From: Candidatus Gastranaerophilales bacterium
GTDB taxonomy: Bacteria > Cyanobacteriota > Vampirovibrionia > Gastranaerophilales > Gastranaerophilaceae
Assembly: GCA_944326555.1 (NCBI GenBank)
Contig: CALVEK010000005.1
Coordinates: 35,454-99,453 of the forward strand
Length of the DNA stretch: 64,000 nt
Direction: 5' to 3'
Shown here in pieces: positions 25,010 through 34,261 of the stretch (its first letter is position 1; each line of letters opens with the position of its first letter). A program made the translations under genes and the position numbers. Under the pieces are notes generated by a model. That model saw only the letters and a list, made by a program, of their open reading frames with translations. It ran no database searches and was not told the DNA's origin.

Positions 25010-25633
25010 ATGAGTTTTGATTTTGTGAAGGCTTTGAAAGCCCCGTTGAATGTTAATGGTTGGTTTGTTAAGCTGCTTATTGGCGGTATTTTGCTTTGTG
25101 TGCCGATTGCTAACTTTATTGTTATCGGGTATTGTGTTAAGTATTTAAAGAAACTTATAAACAAAGAAGACTCGTTACCTGATTATGGTGATTTGGGCGG
25201 CTTATTTGTTTCCGGTTTTAAATTTTTTGTTGGTTCAATTGTTTATATGATTCCATTTGGATTGATAATTTTTATTTTATCAATGCTACTTACTAAGGCT
25301 CCTGTGGCTGCTGGATTTCTTACATTACTTATTGAATTAGTTGCAGGGATACTTATTTTGCCAATGATTATTAATTTTGCATTGGATGAAAAGATTTTGT
25401 CTATGGTGAATTTTGAAAATGCATTTAATTTCTTAAAAAACAGTATAAAAGATTTTCTTTTTATGCTTTTGTATATTGTATTGTTGTATGTTGTCTACTT
25501 TTTTATAATTTTTGTATGCTCAATAACATTGGTTGGGGTTATTTTGATTCCATTTTTGGCTTATGCAATGAGCTTATCTCTTTATAATTTGCTTGGTCAA
25601 TATGCTCATTCAATGCCGAATTTAAAAAATTAA
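25010..25633 (+). CDS. DUF4013 membrane protein (first of two)
   Basis: 207 residues. The soluble start MSFDFVKALKAPLNVNGWFVKLL leads into four to five hydrophobic segments. The DUF4013 pattern is seen: a conserved Trp before helix 1, GGILLCVPIANFIVIGYCVKY, then a short polar LPDYGDLGGLFVSGFK before helix 2. Function is unknown for the family. A paralogue with the same layout follows at 25814. It is separated from that gene by a terminator-like hairpin. Confidence 0.82.
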   Translation: MSFDFVKALKAPLNVNGWFVKLLIGGILLCVPIANFIVIGYCVKYLKKLINKEDSLPDYGDLGGLFVSGFKFFVGSIVYMIPFGLIIFILSMLLTKAPVAAGFLTLLIELVAGILILPMIINFALDEKILSMVNFENAFNFLKNSIKDFLFMLLYIVLLYVVYFFIIFVCSITLVGVILIPFLAYAMSLSLYNLLGQYAHSMPNLKN

Positions 25634-25657
25634 CCAATAGTTGAGATTAGGTTTTCT

Positions 25658-25698
25658 GGTGAGAAGAGGCTCTTAAAAAGTTTCTTCTCACCTGTTTT
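25658..25698 (+). terminator. Probable terminator after the first DUF4013 gene
   Basis: GGTGAGAAG (25658-25666) pairs with CTTCTCACC (25684-25692), a 17-nt loop, followed by TGTTTTGTTT. The T-run is imperfect. Confidence 0.55.
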
Positions 25699-25813
25699 GT
25701 TTATTTGATATTTTTTCGTTTTTTTCTAAAAAAATCAGTAAAAACACTATCTTTTTTATTGAAAAAGTGCTACAATGATAGTGTGTTTATTATTTTATTT
25801 TAGGAGCGTGCTA

Positions 25814-26563
25814 ATGGGTATTAGTCTGAAGCAGGCGTTTGTTTTTGTGCCGAAAAATGAAGAATGGATTCAAAAAACTTTTGTAGGTGGTTTATTACTG
25901 TTTTTTCCTGCTTTTTTCTATATATTCCCGGGGATAAAAAGGTTAATATTTGATCCGATTAATTATTATTTGTTAGCCTTATTTATTATGTTTTCTGCTG
26001 TTGTTTTTCTTGCTGTGAGCGGATATTTCTTTAAAGCGATTCACAACAGAGTTGTACATGACAAAGAAGGCCTGCCTTCTTGGAAGTATTTTAGCTATTA
26101 TGTCTTCGTTGGATTAAAATCTTACGTGGGTGGCTTTGTCTTTTCTATACCTTTTATTGCATTTGCTTTTTGTTTATTTACTTTTGCGCCGTTAACTGTT
26201 TCTAAAGAACTTATTCCTTTTGTCTTGGTTGCTTCTATAGTTCATGTAATATATAGTGCCTTGTATATTATGCTTGCTCTTAATTTTTGCGTTGATTTTA
26301 AAATTTCTTCATTTTTAAACGTTAAAAAAGCATACAGTATGATAAGCGACAATATTATTAACTTTGTTGTTTTGGTTGCTTATTGCATTGTTGTTAGCAT
26401 TGTAAGTTTGGTTATTAATGCAATTCTTGTCAATGGACAAATATTGTCTTTACTTGTTCCGTTTTTTACTTTTTATATTTATCTTGTTTATACGGATTTG
26501 TTTGCACAGTTTATGTTAAGTGAGCCTAAGGATGTAAGAGATGAAAATGAATGTGTTGCTTAG
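25814..26563 (+). CDS. DUF4013-like membrane protein (second of two)
   Basis: 249 residues from the ATG at 25814, chosen because TAGGAG lies seven bases upstream. It shares the layout of the preceding protein: a soluble start ending in NEEWIQKTFVGG, a hydrophobic first helix, a polar LPSWKYFSYYVFVGLKSYVGG loop, then four further hydrophobic stretches. Sequence identity is low by eye, so the duplication is old. Function is unknown. Confidence 0.75.
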   Translation: MGISLKQAFVFVPKNEEWIQKTFVGGLLLFFPAFFYIFPGIKRLIFDPINYYLLALFIMFSAVVFLAVSGYFFKAIHNRVVHDKEGLPSWKYFSYYVFVGLKSYVGGFVFSIPFIAFAFCLFTFAPLTVSKELIPFVLVASIVHVIYSALYIMLALNFCVDFKISSFLNVKKAYSMISDNIINFVVLVAYCIVVSIVSLVINAILVNGQILSLLVPFFTFYIYLVYTDLFAQFMLSEPKDVRDENECVA

Positions 26564-26654
26564 AAAAATGGTGAAATGGAAAAAAACTTGCCCCTTTGCT
26601 GAACATTTGATGGAATATTGGGCAAAATTTATGATTATTTGCTAAGTGAGTCTT

Positions 26655-26960
26655 CTACATTCTTATTATCAATGTTTTTGTATTCTCAATGACTTTGATA
26701 GTGTATGCACTTGTTTTTGGGACTAGTAACATTTCGCCTGCTTTGATATCAAATACCTTTTCATCCATAGATATTTCAAGATTACCCTCTATTATGTAAA
26801 AGCATATATTCTGTGGAGATATTTGGGTTGGTATTTCTTGATTTTTTGGTAATGCATAAAGACTTAACGACCTGTCCCCTTCATTTATTAGGTAGATATT
26901 TTCAAAACCATCTAATCTGTAGTGCAAATCTGTAGAGGGGCATATAATTTTTTTATACAT
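26655..26960 (-). CDS. Small single-domain cupin protein
   Basis: 101 residues. The chain folds as one cupin barrel by pattern: ICFYIIEGNLEISMDEKVFDIKAGE then MLLVPKTSAYTIKVIENTKTL. Cupin motif 1 is degenerate (no HxH pair), so metal binding is uncertain; FYIIEG and GEMLLVPKT are the parts that match. Such stand-alone cupins are often sugar or small-ligand binding proteins or regulators. No neighbour gives a clear function. The ATG at 26960 has a weak GGAGAAA upstream. Confidence 0.7.
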   Translation of the reverse strand: MYKKIICPSTDLHYRLDGFENIYLINEGDRSLSLYALPKNQEIPTQISPQNICFYIIEGNLEISMDEKVFDIKAGEMLLVPKTSAYTIKVIENTKTLIIRM

Positions 26961-27095
26961 AGATTATTTCTCCATTTTTTTTATTATCTTGTTTATCTTA
27001 TGTTTTTTTCATCCCCTGTTTTTTGAGTAGAGTGGCTAATATTACTAACAGTTAAAAATTATTTAATTTTCTCTCGTAACATATATTAAAAAATA

Positions 27096-27124
27096 CTGAT
27101 TTAAAAATCTTCTTTAATTATAAT
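27096..27124 (+). promoter_or_regulatory. Predicted promoter for dnaB
   Basis: CTGATT (27096-27101), a 17-bp spacer, perfect TATAAT (27119-27124), about 100 nt before the dnaB start. The -35 is weak. Confidence 0.42.
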
Positions 27125-27223
27125 GTTACCAGTATATTAGTTATTTTGTATTGCAATGATTTTGTGTAAAACTAAAACTATTGTTTTTGTTGATTAGCAA
27201 TGTAATTGTAAAGAGGTAAGCAA

Positions 27224-28588
27224 TTGGCAAACAGCTTGGTAAAATCATCAGACGGTAAAATACAAAAACTTCCTCCACAGAATATAGATGCAGAAGAGGC
27301 TATTCTTGGTGCAGTGTTGAGTAATCCTATTTGTCTTAATAAGATTGCTGATATGATACGTCCTGAGAGTTTTTATAAACCTGCTAACAGACAGATATAT
27401 TCGGCGATAGTTGAGCTTTTTGCTCGTAACCAAGCTATAGACATAGTTACTGTATCAGAAAAACTCAATGAAGAGGAAAAACTTGAGTTAGTTGGCGGAA
27501 GAGCCTACATAAATGATTTGGTTCTGAATGTTATAACAACGGCAAATATTGAATATTATGCAAAAATTGTTCAGGAAAAATCAATAAAAAGAGAGTTGAT
27601 TAATGCCGGTTCGGAAATTGTTGAGATGGCATATGATAATCAGTCAACAGAAGCAACCTTGGATAATGCAGAAAAACTGATTTTTAATATTGCACAGAAA
27701 AAAAACACAACGGATTTGGTTTCTGTAAAAGATTTGGTAATTACAAGTTATGAGCAAATATCATACAGATATGAGCATAGAGATGAACTTGTAGGAGTTC
27801 CTACCGGATTTTATGATTTAGATGCTATGACCTCAGGGCTTCAAAAATCAGATTTGATTGTTTTGGCTGCTCGTCCTTCCATGGGTAAAACTGCATTTGC
27901 TTTGAATATTGCTCAAAATGTCGGGTTGAGAGCTAAAAAAGCTGTGGCAATTTTTTCTTTGGAGATGCCTAAGGAACAGCTTGTTCAGCGTATGTTATGT
28001 TCTGAGGCAGAAGTTGACAGCCAAAAATTAAAAACAGGTAATATGCAGGCAAAGGATTGGGAAAAACTAACAAATGCAATGAATCTTTTTGCTGATGCCC
28101 CGATATACATAGACGATTGTGCCGGCGCCACTGTTATGGATATTAGGGCAAAGTGCCGACGTCTTGCTATGGAAGAAAAAAATCTTGGACTTGTTGTTAT
28201 CGATTATTTACAATTGATGGAAGGTTCTGGAAATAAGGATGATAGAAACCAGCAAATTTCAGGTATTTCAAGAGGCTTGAAATTACTTGCAAGAGAACTT
28301 GGTGTTCCTGTTATAGCCTTGTCTCAGCTATCTCGTGCTGTTGAACAGCGTACCGACAAGAGGCCAATGCTCTCAGATTTGAGAGAATCGGGTGCGATTG
28401 AGCAGGATGCTGATATTGTTATGTTTATATATAGAGATGAGTATTATAACAAAGAAGATACGGAAAACAGAGGAAAAGCAGAAGTAATACTGGCGAAACA
28501 CAGAAACGGTTCTGTCGGTTCAATCGATTTACTGTTTCAAGGCAGCATAACGAAGTTTAAAAATATTGCAAAAACCAATGTCTTTTAA
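27224..28588 (+). CDS. dnaB: Replicative DNA helicase
   Basis: 454 residues, usual DnaB length, starting at TTG (27224) with AGAGGT upstream. The N-terminal domain (about 15-120, QNIDAEEAILGAVLSNP) mediates hexamer and primase contacts. The RecA-like C-terminal domain has Walker A AARPSMGKTAF, Walker B VVIDYLQLM and DLRESGAIEQDADIV. No intein interrupts the core. It unwinds DNA 5' to 3' ahead of the fork. The following phosphorylase gene begins about 30 nt later and is probably co-transcribed. Confidence 0.97.
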   Translation: MANSLVKSSDGKIQKLPPQNIDAEEAILGAVLSNPICLNKIADMIRPESFYKPANRQIYSAIVELFARNQAIDIVTVSEKLNEEEKLELVGGRAYINDLVLNVITTANIEYYAKIVQEKSIKRELINAGSEIVEMAYDNQSTEATLDNAEKLIFNIAQKKNTTDLVSVKDLVITSYEQISYRYEHRDELVGVPTGFYDLDAMTSGLQKSDLIVLAARPSMGKTAFALNIAQNVGLRAKKAVAIFSLEMPKEQLVQRMLCSEAEVDSQKLKTGNMQAKDWEKLTNAMNLFADAPIYIDDCAGATVMDIRAKCRRLAMEEKNLGLVVIDYLQLMEGSGNKDDRNQQISGISRGLKLLARELGVPVIALSQLSRAVEQRTDKRPMLSDLRESGAIEQDADIVMFIYRDEYYNKEDTENRGKAEVILAKHRNGSVGSIDLLFQGSITKFKNIAKTNVF

Positions 28589-28618
28589 TTGATATTGTTT
28601 TTTGTGCTAGGAGTTTAT

Positions 28619-29929
28619 ATGAGATTTGTTGATTTAATAGATAAAAAGAAAAAAGGTTATGAACATACCAAAGAAGAAATTCAATTTATAATTGACTCTT
28701 TGATGAATGGTTCTGTTGAAGATTATCAGGTTTCTGCATGGCTTATGGCTGTTTATTTTAAGGGAATGTCTTTGGAAGAGACTGCTAATTTTACAAAGGC
28801 AATAATAGACTCAGGTGAGGTAATTGATTTATCTGCGTTGCATGAAATATGTCCTCATGTAGCGGACAAACACTCTACCGGCGGTGTGGGAGATAAAATT
28901 ACTTTGATATTAATACCTCTGTTAGCATCTTGTGGTGTGCCTATTGCAAAATTGTCAGGAAGAGGACTGGGACATACCGGAGGAACTATTGATAAACTTG
29001 AATCTATCCCCGGATTTAGAACTGATTTGGAAATAGAAGATCTAATCGAAAAGGTTAAAAATGTTGGGCTTGCTATTGGCTCTCAGACAAAACGATTGAC
29101 CCCTGCGGATGGAAAACTTTATGCTCTTCGAGATGTTACGGCAACTGTTGATGCTGTTCCTTTGATTGCATCTTCAGTTGTTTCCAAGAAAATTGCCTCG
29201 GGTGCAGATTATGTTGTTTTGGATGTTAAGTATGGCTCAGGTGCTTTTTTGAAAACAGCACAAGAAGCTGAAGAATTGGCTAATTGGATGGTGAATATTG
29301 CTGATAAGCTCGGTAAAAAATTTCATGCCGTCATTACATCAATGGAGCAGCCTTTAGGCCGTGCCGTTGGTAATGCTGTTGAAGTTATAGAATCCATAGA
29401 TTTTCTAAAAGGAAATATGACATCTGATATAAAAGAATTGACTTATGAGATGGCTGCCTTGACTTTGGTAACTTTAAATATTTGCCAAAACAATGACGAA
29501 GCATACAATATGATAGATGAAGCAATTTCTTCAGGCAGTGCGTTAGAATTTTTAAAGAGACTTATAACTTCTCAAGAGGGTAATCCTTTAGTTATTGATA
29601 ATTACAGACTTTTTGCTCAGCCTAAGTATATGAGGCAGATTTTTGCAGAAAGAGATGGCTATGTTTCTAATGTTGATGCATATAAAACTGCTTATGCATG
29701 CAAACTTCTTGGAGCAGGAAGAGAAAAGAAAACTGATATAATTGACTATTCTGCTGGTGTTTATCTCAATAAAATATATTCTGAACACGTAAATAAAGGT
29801 GATGTTTTAGCTACACTGTACGCAAATGATGAGTCTAAGTTAGAAATGGCACAAGAATTTTTGAAGACAGCGTATACAATTTCTGATTATGAGCAATCTT
29901 CAAGAGCTTTGATTTTTAAAATTATATAG
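28619..29929 (+). CDS. Pyrimidine-nucleoside (thymidine) phosphorylase
   Basis: 436 residues from the ATG at 28619 with TAGGAG upstream. It cleaves thymidine or uridine with phosphate to base and (deoxy)ribose 1-phosphate. Signatures: HSTGGVGDKITL (phosphate site), KLSGRGLGHTGGTIDKLES and the RDVTATVDAVPLIASSV segment. Bacterial Pdp and DeoA cannot be separated by eye. The product (deoxy)ribose 1-phosphate is the substrate of the phosphopentomutase encoded at 45031, though the genes are far apart. Confidence 0.93.
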   Translation: MRFVDLIDKKKKGYEHTKEEIQFIIDSLMNGSVEDYQVSAWLMAVYFKGMSLEETANFTKAIIDSGEVIDLSALHEICPHVADKHSTGGVGDKITLILIPLLASCGVPIAKLSGRGLGHTGGTIDKLESIPGFRTDLEIEDLIEKVKNVGLAIGSQTKRLTPADGKLYALRDVTATVDAVPLIASSVVSKKIASGADYVVLDVKYGSGAFLKTAQEAEELANWMVNIADKLGKKFHAVITSMEQPLGRAVGNAVEVIESIDFLKGNMTSDIKELTYEMAALTLVTLNICQNNDEAYNMIDEAISSGSALEFLKRLITSQEGNPLVIDNYRLFAQPKYMRQIFAERDGYVSNVDAYKTAYACKLLGAGREKKTDIIDYSAGVYLNKIYSEHVNKGDVLATLYANDESKLEMAQEFLKTAYTISDYEQSSRALIFKII

Positions 29930-29949
29930 TTGTTAAAATGTTTTTATTG

Positions 29950-30492
29950 TTATTTGCAATACAGTTTTCTGATTGTGTTGTAATCTCTGTTTGAGGCGAA
30001 AATGCTGTTAGGTATTGTTGCGTGATACATTATGTCATTTGGGTTTGAAGAGTGGCCCATTATGCCGAGGGCGTGCCCGATTTCATGTACTGCAATACCG
30101 AAAATTTGGCGTTGAGTAAAATATTTTCCCGTAAAAGGGTTTATTGTTATTATTTGTATAACAGGAGTTGCAGAGTAGGTAGTATACCCTACTGCAACAC
30201 TTCTTTGAGTGTTTGGGTTTATCTTTTGGTTTACAAAGTAAACTTTTATTTGTGCAGTTTTTTCTGAATTTGCAAGTCTAAATTTTATGCAATTCCCTGA
30301 TGCTCTCTCCCATTCTAAAAAGGCTTTGTATACAGTACCCTGCTGTGTTCCATTTTGAACCCATACTTTTATATTATTGTTCCCAAAAAGTTTGTGTGCG
30401 TTTACTTCATTCAGGTAATCGTTGTTTGCGGCTTTTGCTTGTTGTATTAAACAGCATAAAATTAGGAATATTCCGAATAATATTTTTTTCAT
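29950..30492 (-). CDS. Secreted matrixin-like zinc metalloprotease
   Basis: 180 residues. A signal peptide covers about 1-21 (FLILCCLIQQAKA, then ANN). The zinc site is the full metzincin form HEIGHALGIMGH followed by the Met-turn NDIMYH near residue 150. The upstream half forms the five-stranded sheet of the catalytic domain; no propeptide with a cysteine switch is seen. It matches matrixin-type (MMP-like) domains found in some bacteria. It is a single-domain exported enzyme with no obvious anchoring, so it may act in the periplasm or outside the cell. Confidence 0.82.
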   Translation of the reverse strand: MKKILFGIFLILCCLIQQAKAANNDYLNEVNAHKLFGNNNIKVWVQNGTQQGTVYKAFLEWERASGNCIKFRLANSEKTAQIKVYFVNQKINPNTQRSVAVGYTTYSATPVIQIITINPFTGKYFTQRQIFGIAVHEIGHALGIMGHSSNPNDIMYHATIPNSIFASNRDYNTIRKLYCK

Positions 30493-30634
30493 TGTAAAAA
30501 CCTCAAGATATTAACTAAGTTTATATATTCCCTTATTTTCTCTTTTTGAAACTTGTGTCAAAAAAAATCTGTTTGTACTAAAATAATAAGAGTATAGAAA
30601 TAATTAGGTAGTATAAACAAGGAGATTTATCATT

Positions 30635-33600
30635 ATGCCTGGAAAAACAATTACCGTTGATGGTAACTATGCTGCCGCTCATGTTGCTTACGCATTGAGT
30701 GAGGTTTCGGCAATTTACCCAATTACTCCTTCATCTACAATGGGTGAATGGGTTGATGAATGGGCATCTCAACACAAAAAAAATATCTGGGGTAAAGAAG
30801 TAAGAGTTGCAGAAATGCAGTCTGAAGCAGGTGCGGCAGGTGCTGTTCATGGTTCTTTGGCTGCTGGTGCATTGACTTCAACTTATACAGCTTCTCAAGG
30901 CTTGTTGTTGATGATTCCTGTAATGCACAAAGTTGCAGGTGAAATGCTTCCACATGTAATTCACGTTTCTGCTCGTGCTTTGGCTGCTCAGTCATTGGCT
31001 ATTTTTGGCGACCATACAGACGTTATGGGCTGCAGAAATACAGGTTATGCAATGTTGGCTGCTAACTCTGTTCAAGAAGAAATGGATATGGCTTTAGTTG
31101 CTCATTTAGCTACTTACAAGTCTAAAGTTCCTTTCTTGCAATTCTTTGACGGATTTAGAACTTCTCATGAAATTCACAAAATTGAAGAAATTTCTTACGA
31201 AGATATTGCTAAATTGGTAGAACCTAAATATATTGAAGAATTCAGAAACAGAGCAATGAGACCTGAAGCTCCTATCTGTAAAGTTGGTGCTCAAAATACA
31301 GACGTTTACTTCCAAGGTCGTGAAACAGTTAACAAATACTATGATGCTGTTCCTGATATTGTTCAAGAATATATGGATAAAGTTGCTGCTGTAACTGGCA
31401 GACAATATCATCCGTTTGATTACGTAGGTGCTCCTGATGCTACTGATGTAATCGTTGCAATTGGTTCAGGTTGTGAAACTATTGAAGAAACAATCGAATA
31501 CTTAAATGCAACAAGAGGCACTAAGTATGGTTTGGTTAAAGTAAGATTGTACAGACCGTTTGATGTAAAACGTTTCAATGCTGCTTTACCAAAATCTGTA
31601 AAAAGAATTGCTGTTCTTGATAGAACCAAAGAACCCGGTTCAATCGGTGAACCTTTGTATGTCGATGTTGTTGCAGCTCTTGAAAATAAAGACATCAGAG
31701 TTATTGGCGGACGTTACGGATTGTCTTCTAAAGAATTTACTCCGTCAATGGTTCTTGCTATATACAAACATTTAGAAAACAACGGTTTCCACGGATTTAC
31801 TGTTGGTATAGAAGACGATGTTACTAACAAATCTCTTAAAGTAGAAGAACACATCGTTACTGAACCTGAAGGAACTACAAATTGTATGTTCTGGGGATTG
31901 GGTTCTGATGGTACTGTTGGTGCTAACAAAAACTCAATCAAGATTATTGGTCAGTATACTAACAAAGATGCTCAAGCATACTTTGCTTATGACTCTAAAA
32001 AATCTTTTGGTGTAACTGTTTCTCACTTAAGATTTGGTGATAAACCTATCAAATCTACATACTTGATTACAGCACCTGACTTTGTATCTTGCTCAGCTCA
32101 TTCTTATATCGGAAGATATGACTTGTTGAAAGGTATCAAAGAAGGCGGTGTATTCTTGTTAAACAGCCCTTGGTCAAAAGAAGAAGCATTCTCTCATTTG
32201 ACAAAGGATATGCAAGAAACAATCATTAACAAGAAGATTAAATTCTATAATGTTGATGCAGAAGCTCTTATCAAAAAACAACCTGGTTTGCGTGGTAAGG
32301 GTGCTAACACAGTTATGATGGTTGCTTATTTCAAAGTATCAGGAATCATTCCTTTTGAACAAGCATATGAAGGCATGAAAGAAATGACTAAGAAAACCTT
32401 TAAGAAAAAAGGTGATGACGTTGTTAACATGAACCTTGCTTTGATAGATGCAGCTGTTGACGCTTGTGAAGAAGTTATTGTTCCTTCTTCATTGAATGGC
32501 GTAGCTTGTGCTGATCCTGTTAAATTTATTTCTGATGATGCAAGTGATTTTGCTAAGAAAATCATCGAACCATCAATGAGACAAAAAGGTGATGATATTC
32601 CTGTATCTGCCATGTCTATTGACGGTGTTATTCCAACAGGTACATCTTGCTTAGAAAAACGTGCTATTGCACCTAGAGTTCCTCATTGGAATTCTGAAGC
32701 ATGTATACAGTGTGGTATTTGTGCTTCTGCATGTCCTCACGCTGCAATAAGAACTAAATTGGTTGAAAAAGAAAACTTGGGCAATGCTCCTGAATCATTC
32801 AACACAATTGAAGCTAAGCCAAATGCAAACGGTGAACACTTCAAAGTTCAAGTTTATTGCAAAGATTGTACAGGATGCGGTGTTTGTGTTGACCAATGTC
32901 CAGCAAACAAAAATCCTGAAAAGAAAGCTCTTACTTGGTCTTCTGTTGAAGCTGAGGAAGCTGCTGGTGAATGCGTTAATGAAAAATTCTTTGACGAATT
33001 GCCTGATAATGTGATGGGTAAAAACACAACTAAAACAATTAAAGGTGCTATGTTGAGAAAACCATTGTTTGAATTCTCAGGTGCTTGTGCTGGTTGTGGA
33101 GAAACTCCATATGTTAAATTGGTTTCTCAATTGTTTGGTGAAAATGCAATTGTTGCTAACGCAACAGGTTGTTCTTCAATCTACTCAGGTACATTCCCAA
33201 CAATTCCTTACACAACTACTAAAGAAGGCAGAGGTCCGGCTTGGGCTAACTCATTGTTCGAAGACAACGCTGAGTTTGGTTTCGGTATGAGATTGGCTGT
33301 TGATCAAAACAGAGATACTTTGAAAACTTATGTTGAAAAAGTTCTTGAAAATGAAAAAACACCTGCTGATCTTAAAGAAGCTCTTGAAGGTGCAATGGCT
33401 CACTTTGACAATTCAAAAACAGAAGAAGCAGTTGCTGCTCAAAACAAAGCTAAAGAAGTTATTGCAAAATATGCTGATTGCGGATGCCCTGATTTAGCTA
33501 AAGTTAGAGAACTTCAAGATTACTTTACTGATAAATCTGTATGGATTATCGGTGGTGATGGTTGGGCTTATGATATCGGTTACGGCGGTATTGACCACGT

Positions 33601-34168
33601 TCTTGCTCAAAACAAAAACGTAAATATCCTTGTACTCGATACAGAAGTTTACTCCAATACAGGTGGTCAGGCTTCTAAATCTACTCCTACAGGTGCTGTT
33701 GCTAAATTTGCTACAGGCGGTAAAAAGACATATAAGAAAAATATGGGCTTGATGAGTATGTCTTATGGCTACGTTTATGTAGCATCAGTTGCATTGGGTG
33801 CAGATAGAGCTCAAACTCTAAAAGCATTCCAAGAAGCTGAAGCATACGATGGACCATCTATCATATTTGCTTATGCTCCTTGTATCGCACACGGTATCGA
33901 TATGAGTAAGACACAAACAGAACAAAAACGTGCTGTAGAAGCAGGATACTTCCCACTTTACAGATACAATCCTGCAAACGAACAGCCGTTTACTTGGGAT
34001 GCTAAAGATCCTAAAGGCGACTTCCAGGAATTCATTAGAAGTGAAGGTCGTTATAAACAACTTCTTAAAACAAATCCTGAAGCTGCTGAAGCTCTTTATA
34101 ACCAAGCTCAAGAAGATGCTGCTAAGAGAATGGAAGTATTCAAAGCAGTTGGTGAATTGTTAAAATAG
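30635..34168 (+). CDS. nifJ: Pyruvate:ferredoxin (flavodoxin) oxidoreductase
   Basis: 1177 residues, the fused single-chain form. It decarboxylates pyruvate to acetyl-CoA and reduces ferredoxin, the central step of anaerobic carbon metabolism. Domains in order: I and II (pyrimidine-binding and gamma, about 1-420), III (about 420-630), two 4Fe-4S clusters (CIQCGICASACPHA and CKDCTGCGVCVDQCP near residues 690-760), and the thiamine diphosphate domain with GDGWAYDIGYGGIDH (about 975-990). C-rich codon use (many AAC and TTC codons) is consistent with high expression. An AAGGAG ribosome-binding site precedes the ATG. Confidence 0.98.
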   Translation: MPGKTITVDGNYAAAHVAYALSEVSAIYPITPSSTMGEWVDEWASQHKKNIWGKEVRVAEMQSEAGAAGAVHGSLAAGALTSTYTASQGLLLMIPVMHKVAGEMLPHVIHVSARALAAQSLAIFGDHTDVMGCRNTGYAMLAANSVQEEMDMALVAHLATYKSKVPFLQFFDGFRTSHEIHKIEEISYEDIAKLVEPKYIEEFRNRAMRPEAPICKVGAQNTDVYFQGRETVNKYYDAVPDIVQEYMDKVAAVTGRQYHPFDYVGAPDATDVIVAIGSGCETIEETIEYLNATRGTKYGLVKVRLYRPFDVKRFNAALPKSVKRIAVLDRTKEPGSIGEPLYVDVVAALENKDIRVIGGRYGLSSKEFTPSMVLAIYKHLENNGFHGFTVGIEDDVTNKSLKVEEHIVTEPEGTTNCMFWGLGSDGTVGANKNSIKIIGQYTNKDAQAYFAYDSKKSFGVTVSHLRFGDKPIKSTYLITAPDFVSCSAHSYIGRYDLLKGIKEGGVFLLNSPWSKEEAFSHLTKDMQETIINKKIKFYNVDAEALIKKQPGLRGKGANTVMMVAYFKVSGIIPFEQAYEGMKEMTKKTFKKKGDDVVNMNLALIDAAVDACEEVIVPSSLNGVACADPVKFISDDASDFAKKIIEPSMRQKGDDIPVSAMSIDGVIPTGTSCLEKRAIAPRVPHWNSEACIQCGICASACPHAAIRTKLVEKENLGNAPESFNTIEAKPNANGEHFKVQVYCKDCTGCGVCVDQCPANKNPEKKALTWSSVEAEEAAGECVNEKFFDELPDNVMGKNTTKTIKGAMLRKPLFEFSGACAGCGETPYVKLVSQLFGENAIVANATGCSSIYSGTFPTIPYTTTKEGRGPAWANSLFEDNAEFGFGMRLAVDQNRDTLKTYVEKVLENEKTPADLKEALEGAMAHFDNSKTEEAVAAQNKAKEVIAKYADCGCPDLAKVRELQDYFTDKSVWIIGGDGWAYDIGYGGIDHVLAQNKNVNILVLDTEVYSNTGGQASKSTPTGAVAKFATGGKKTYKKNMGLMSMSYGYVYVASVALGADRAQTLKAFQEAEAYDGPSIIFAYAPCIAHGIDMSKTQTEQKRAVEAGYFPLYRYNPANEQPFTWDAKDPKGDFQEFIRSEGRYKQLLKTNPEAAEALYNQAQEDAAKRMEVFKAVGELLK

Positions 34169-34184
34169 TTTCAATTCATATACC

Positions 34185-34216
34185 AAAAGAGGCAACAGAA
34201 ATGTTGCCTCTTTTTT
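34185..34216. terminator. Bidirectional terminator after nifJ
   Basis: AAAAGAGGCAAC pairs with GTTGCCTCTTTT around a 6-nt loop. It has T-runs on both strands and lies between nifJ and the converging GGDEF/HD-GYP gene. Confidence 0.85.
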
Positions 34217-34261
34217 CATATTTATATAAAAAATATTTATGGATACAGTCTTTCAAAAATT

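Noticed and set aside
30735..34111. Several minus- and plus-strand frames inside nifJ
   Set aside because: Produced by the biased codon use of a highly expressed gene; none has a start signal or motif.
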